From Hyphomicrobiales bacterium (GTDB lineage: Bacteria; Pseudomonadota; Alphaproteobacteria; Rhizobiales; Aestuariivirgaceae), in assembly GCA_016710435.1 (NCBI GenBank), contig JADJVV010000001.1, positions 1,262,501 to 1,326,500 on the forward strand: a stretch of DNA of 64,000 nucleotides. The letters are read 5' to 3'. The translations under genes and the position numbers were made by a program. Of this stretch, positions 61,557 through 64,000 are shown piece by piece. The notes under the pieces were generated by a model. It was not told the DNA's origin, ran no database searches, and worked only from the letters and a program-made list of their open reading frames with translations. Each line of letters starts with the position of its first letter. Position 1 is the first letter of the stretch.

Positions 61557-62156
61557 TTAAGCTGCGGGCGGTTCGCGGAAGGCAGTGCACAGCAGCGCAA
61601 GTTCCCGCTCTGCCAGCACTGCACCATCGACGGCGCAATGTAGGCCGGAGCCGGAGCGGGCGGGCTGGGCATGGACGCATCCAGCGCAGGTTCCGAAGCG
61701 TGCGGCGCCCCGGCGGCTGATCTCCTGCGCCAGCAGTTCCTCGAGTCCCCGCGCAAAGCGCCGCCGGGTTTTGCCCCCGAGCGTGTCGAGGCCGCCCGCA
61801 AGCGACAGCAGCGGGTCTGACTGTAGCTTGGTCAGGCCGGCGTCCGTCAGGTCAAGCAGGACGTGACGCTCATCCACGGCGTTCGTGCTGCGGCGTATCA
61901 AGCCCTTCTTTTCCAGCGTGAGCAGGCTTTGGGATATTGTGCCCTTTGTGGTGCCCAGATAGCGCGCCACGCTGCCCGGCGAGCGGGACAGCCTGTTGGC
62001 CCGCCCGAGGTAGCGCAAGACCTCCCACTGGGCGGGAACCAGCCCTCCGGCGTGGCCGGCCTGCCGCAGGAGCCGGCTGAGCCGTTCCAGACGGGTGGCG
62101 ATCTCCAGGGCCGGTGCTGGCGCGTCGTCGTCATTGTCGGCAGCACCTCTTGCCAT
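61557..62156 (-). CDS. MarR-family regulator with C-terminal cysteine cluster (199 aa)
   Basis: Winged-helix regulator: LVPAQWEVLRYLGRANRLSR, then GSVARYLGTTKGTISQSLLT and wing segment RRSTNAVDERHVLLDLTDAG. The last ~45 residues add Cys157, Cys160, Cys174 and Cys190 plus His162 and His173 (FGTCAGCVHAQ ... GLHCAV ... LLCTAF), a likely zinc, iron-sulfur or redox site. ATG at 62156 (MARGAADND) is chosen; the frame opening at 62216 overlaps msrA. It follows msrA on the same strand by 2 bases, suggesting an oxidative-stress role. Confidence 0.85.
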   Translation of the reverse strand: MARGAADNDDDAPAPALEIATRLERLSRLLRQAGHAGGLVPAQWEVLRYLGRANRLSRSPGSVARYLGTTKGTISQSLLTLEKKGLIRRSTNAVDERHVLLDLTDAGLTKLQSDPLLSLAGGLDTLGGKTRRRFARGLEELLAQEISRRGAARFGTCAGCVHAQPARSGSGLHCAVDGAVLAERELALLCTAFREPPAA

Positions 62157-62158
62157 GG

Positions 62159-62809
<651 letters not shown>

Positions 62810-62909
62810 GCTTGGATTTCCTTCGTTGATGGATACCATATAAGCGGCCCGTTCCCAAACCACGATGGCCACCCCGTGCACATTCCCTTGAATGCGCCGT
62901 TATCGGCTC

Positions 62910-62937
62910 TTGAACCTTTTGATTCCCCGGCTATAAG
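62910..62937 (+). promoter_or_regulatory. Promoter of tRNA-Ser
   Basis: TTGAAC (62910-62915) and TATAAG (62932-62937) are 16 bases apart, and the tRNA starts 12 bases after the -10. The geometry fits a sigma-70-type promoter. Confidence 0.6.
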
Positions 62938-62948
62938 CCTCCGCGAAC

Positions 62949-63038
62949 GGAAGGGTGGCCGAGTGGTTTAAGGCGCACGCCTGGAACGCGTGTTTACGTG
63001 AAAGCGTAACGAGGGTTCGAATCCCTCCTCTTCCGCCA
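62949..63038 (+). tRNA. tRNA-Ser (GGA anticodon)
   Basis: A 90-base class II tRNA. The acceptor stem pairs GGAAGGG with CTCTTCC, and CCA is encoded. The anticodon stem CACGC/GCGTG encloses loop CTGGAAC with anticodon GGA. A long variable arm and the T-loop GTTCGAATC follow. It reads UCC and UCU serine codons. Confidence 0.96.
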
Positions 63039-63423
63039 TAATTCTTTGAAAACCGACTATAGCGCTCGACAGGCGCTGAATTCCTTTGGTTTCAAAGGGG
63101 CGCATGATTGCCTTGAGTCGGTTCCTGTATACTCCGCTGGCGAGGACCTCCTTCAGACTTTGCAAATTCTGCTGAAACTGGCCCATGCAGGGCCGGTCAG
63201 GCACGACATGGCGCTCGATCGTTCACGCGGCTTGCGGCGGACGCCGCCAAATTCGGGGCGGCGGATTCCACTGGCAGGGGGTGCTGACAAGATCACAGTT
63301 TCATGACAGACTGGCAAGGCTCAGAAAAAAGAAGCGCCTATAAATGTACTTTGCAGACAGTGATCTGTCGCAGAGCTGTAACATTTAGAAAGCAGTAGCT
63401 GGGTCTAAACCAAGGAGGTGACT
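63039..63423. other. Gene-free stretch after tRNA-Ser
   Basis: No convincing gene. A short GC hairpin (GGCGG/CCGCC) lies at 63236-63248 without a T run. An inverted repeat lies at 63356-63369. A near-perfect ribosome binding site AAGGAGGTG (63410-63418) serves the next gene. I found no repeat of the tRNA 3' end that would mark an integrated element. Confidence 0.5.
63356..63369. promoter_or_regulatory. Inverted repeat GACAG-TGAT-CTGTC upstream of the last gene
   Basis: Perfect 5-base arms with a 4-base spacer lie 54 bases before the GTG start at 63424. A loosely promoter-like TTGCAG overlaps it. It could be an operator; no regulator can be named. Confidence 0.3.
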
Positions 63424-64000
63424 GTGAAAGTGATAACCAGACGTATTGCCGGAGTAGCTCTGGCTTCGACGTTGATTTTTTCGTCGGCGATGTCGAGCGC
63501 AAGCTTTGCTGGAACCTTGGCAGAGCTGGAAGCTGCTGCCAAGGCCGAGGGACAGCTCACGACCATCGCGCTGCCCCACGACTGGTGCGGCTATGGTGAT
63601 GTCATCGCCGGTTTCAAGGCCAAGTATCCCGAAATCACCGTCAATGAGCTGAACCCGGATGCCGGGTCTGCCGACGAACTCGAGGCCATCCGTGCCAACA
63701 AGGACAACAAGGGCCCGCAGGCACCCGACGTGATTGACGTTGGTCTTGCCTTCGGACCGCAGTCCAAGACAGAGGGACTGATTCAGCCGTACAAGGTCGC
63801 GACGTGGGACGAGATTCCGGCGGACGTGAAGGACGCAGATGGTTTCTGGTATGCCGACTACTATGGCGTGATGGCCTTCGGTGTGAACACGGACATCGTC
63901 AAGAATGTTCCATCGGACTGGGCAGACCTGCTGAAGCCGGAATATGCCAACGCCTTTGCACTGACGGGCGACCCCCGTGCCTCCAACCAGGCGATTCTTG
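63424..64000 (+). CDS. Periplasmic ABC substrate-binding protein (3' end cut by window edge)
   Basis: First 192 codons of a family 1 / AfuA-PotD-like binding protein. Signal peptide at residues ~1-29 (MKVITRRIAGVALASTLIFS, then SAMSSASFAG). The mature part starts TLAELEAAAKAEGQLTTIAL and has PHDWCGYGDVIAGFKAKYP and PDVIDVGLAFGPQSKTEGLI. The GTG start follows a near-perfect Shine-Dalgarno sequence by 5 bases, suggesting high expression. Permease and ATPase genes are expected beyond the window. The ligand is unknown; relatives bind polyamines, iron or phosphonates. Confidence 0.88.
   Translation, partial: MKVITRRIAGVALASTLIFSSAMSSASFAGTLAELEAAAKAEGQLTTIALPHDWCGYGDVIAGFKAKYPEITVNELNPDAGSADELEAIRANKDNKGPQAPDVIDVGLAFGPQSKTEGLIQPYKVATWDEIPADVKDADGFWYADYYGVMAFGVNTDIVKNVPSDWADLLKPEYANAFALTGDPRASNQAIL

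Noticed and set aside
62968..63204. Reverse-strand open frame containing AEEEGFEPSLRF
   Set aside because: This peptide is the well-known spurious antisense translation of tRNA-Ser; the frame covers the tRNA and has no independent support.
63039..63423. Integrated element or att site at tRNA-Ser
   Set aside because: No repeat of the tRNA 3' end and no integrase remnant could be seen in the sequence available; the window ends too soon to exclude one further right.

Overview
The window looks like chromosomal DNA of a high-GC alphaproteobacterium, most likely of the order Hyphomicrobiales (Rhizobiales). The reasons are the gene order hemE / maf-aroE-coaE-dnaQ / secB / Tim44-like / mltA / smr, a class II DAHP synthase, a DUF2093 gene, a ChoXWV choline importer, a membrane-bound PuuD-type urate oxidase, and dense translationally coupled operons with ATGA/TGATG overlaps. 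I see no phage, insertion sequence, CRISPR array or degraded gene. The order is inferred from these families; no ribosomal RNA is present to confirm it.

Left end (1-3058): rho (cut by the window edge), hemJ and hemE read leftward. The 308-base gap between hemE and the rightward maf gene is the predicted chromosomal replication origin. Caulobacter crescentus and Sinorhizobium meliloti have their origins beside hemE. The gap holds one good DnaA box, several weak ones and a CtrA-like box. Nearly all genes to the right read away from it.

3059-9304 carries conserved origin-proximal housekeeping genes: maf-aroE-coaE-dnaQ in one overlapping operon, then secB, a Tim44-like protein, mltA, an Smr-domain protein and a small HTH regulator. 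Two more regulators (ROK and LysR types) lead into 11727-26411, a purine-use locus of 14 genes: HIU hydrolase, xanthine dehydrogenase XdhABC, a BMP-type importer (ATPase, two permeases, binding protein), PuuD, OHCU decarboxylase, guanine deaminase, hydroxypyruvate isomerase and glycerate kinase. It covers purine uptake, guanine to xanthine to urate to allantoin, and the far end of glyoxylate assimilation. The allantoin-to-glyoxylate steps are missing from the window.

26421-37306 is a carbohydrate catabolic locus. A divergent GntR regulator faces a TIM-barrel isomerase, a Gfo/Idh/MocA dehydrogenase, a complete ABC importer with two different ATPases, a small four-helix membrane protein, a PfkB kinase and a short-chain dehydrogenase. 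The two ATPases carry complementary lesions (H-loop His to Pro in one, degenerate signature motif in the other) that would fall in the same composite nucleotide site. This asymmetric importer with its unassigned pathway is the best candidate in the window for a poorly described system.

37363-54219 is mixed housekeeping: a disordered 82-residue protein, an SDR, xseA, DUF2093, a small membrane protein, class II DAHP synthase, a glutathione transferase, two EamA transporters, cysS, a 44-residue membrane microprotein, cimA, a LOG-family hydrolase, a LysM protein, an Atm1-like exporter, a YbjQ-like protein, and psd-pssA for phosphatidylethanolamine synthesis. 54227-63038 has a second Gfo/Idh/MocA oxidoreductase, choXWV, lepA, a PAP2 membrane protein, a MarR regulator with a cysteine-rich tail beside msrA, and tRNA-Ser(GGA). 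The window ends inside a periplasmic binding protein gene at 63424.
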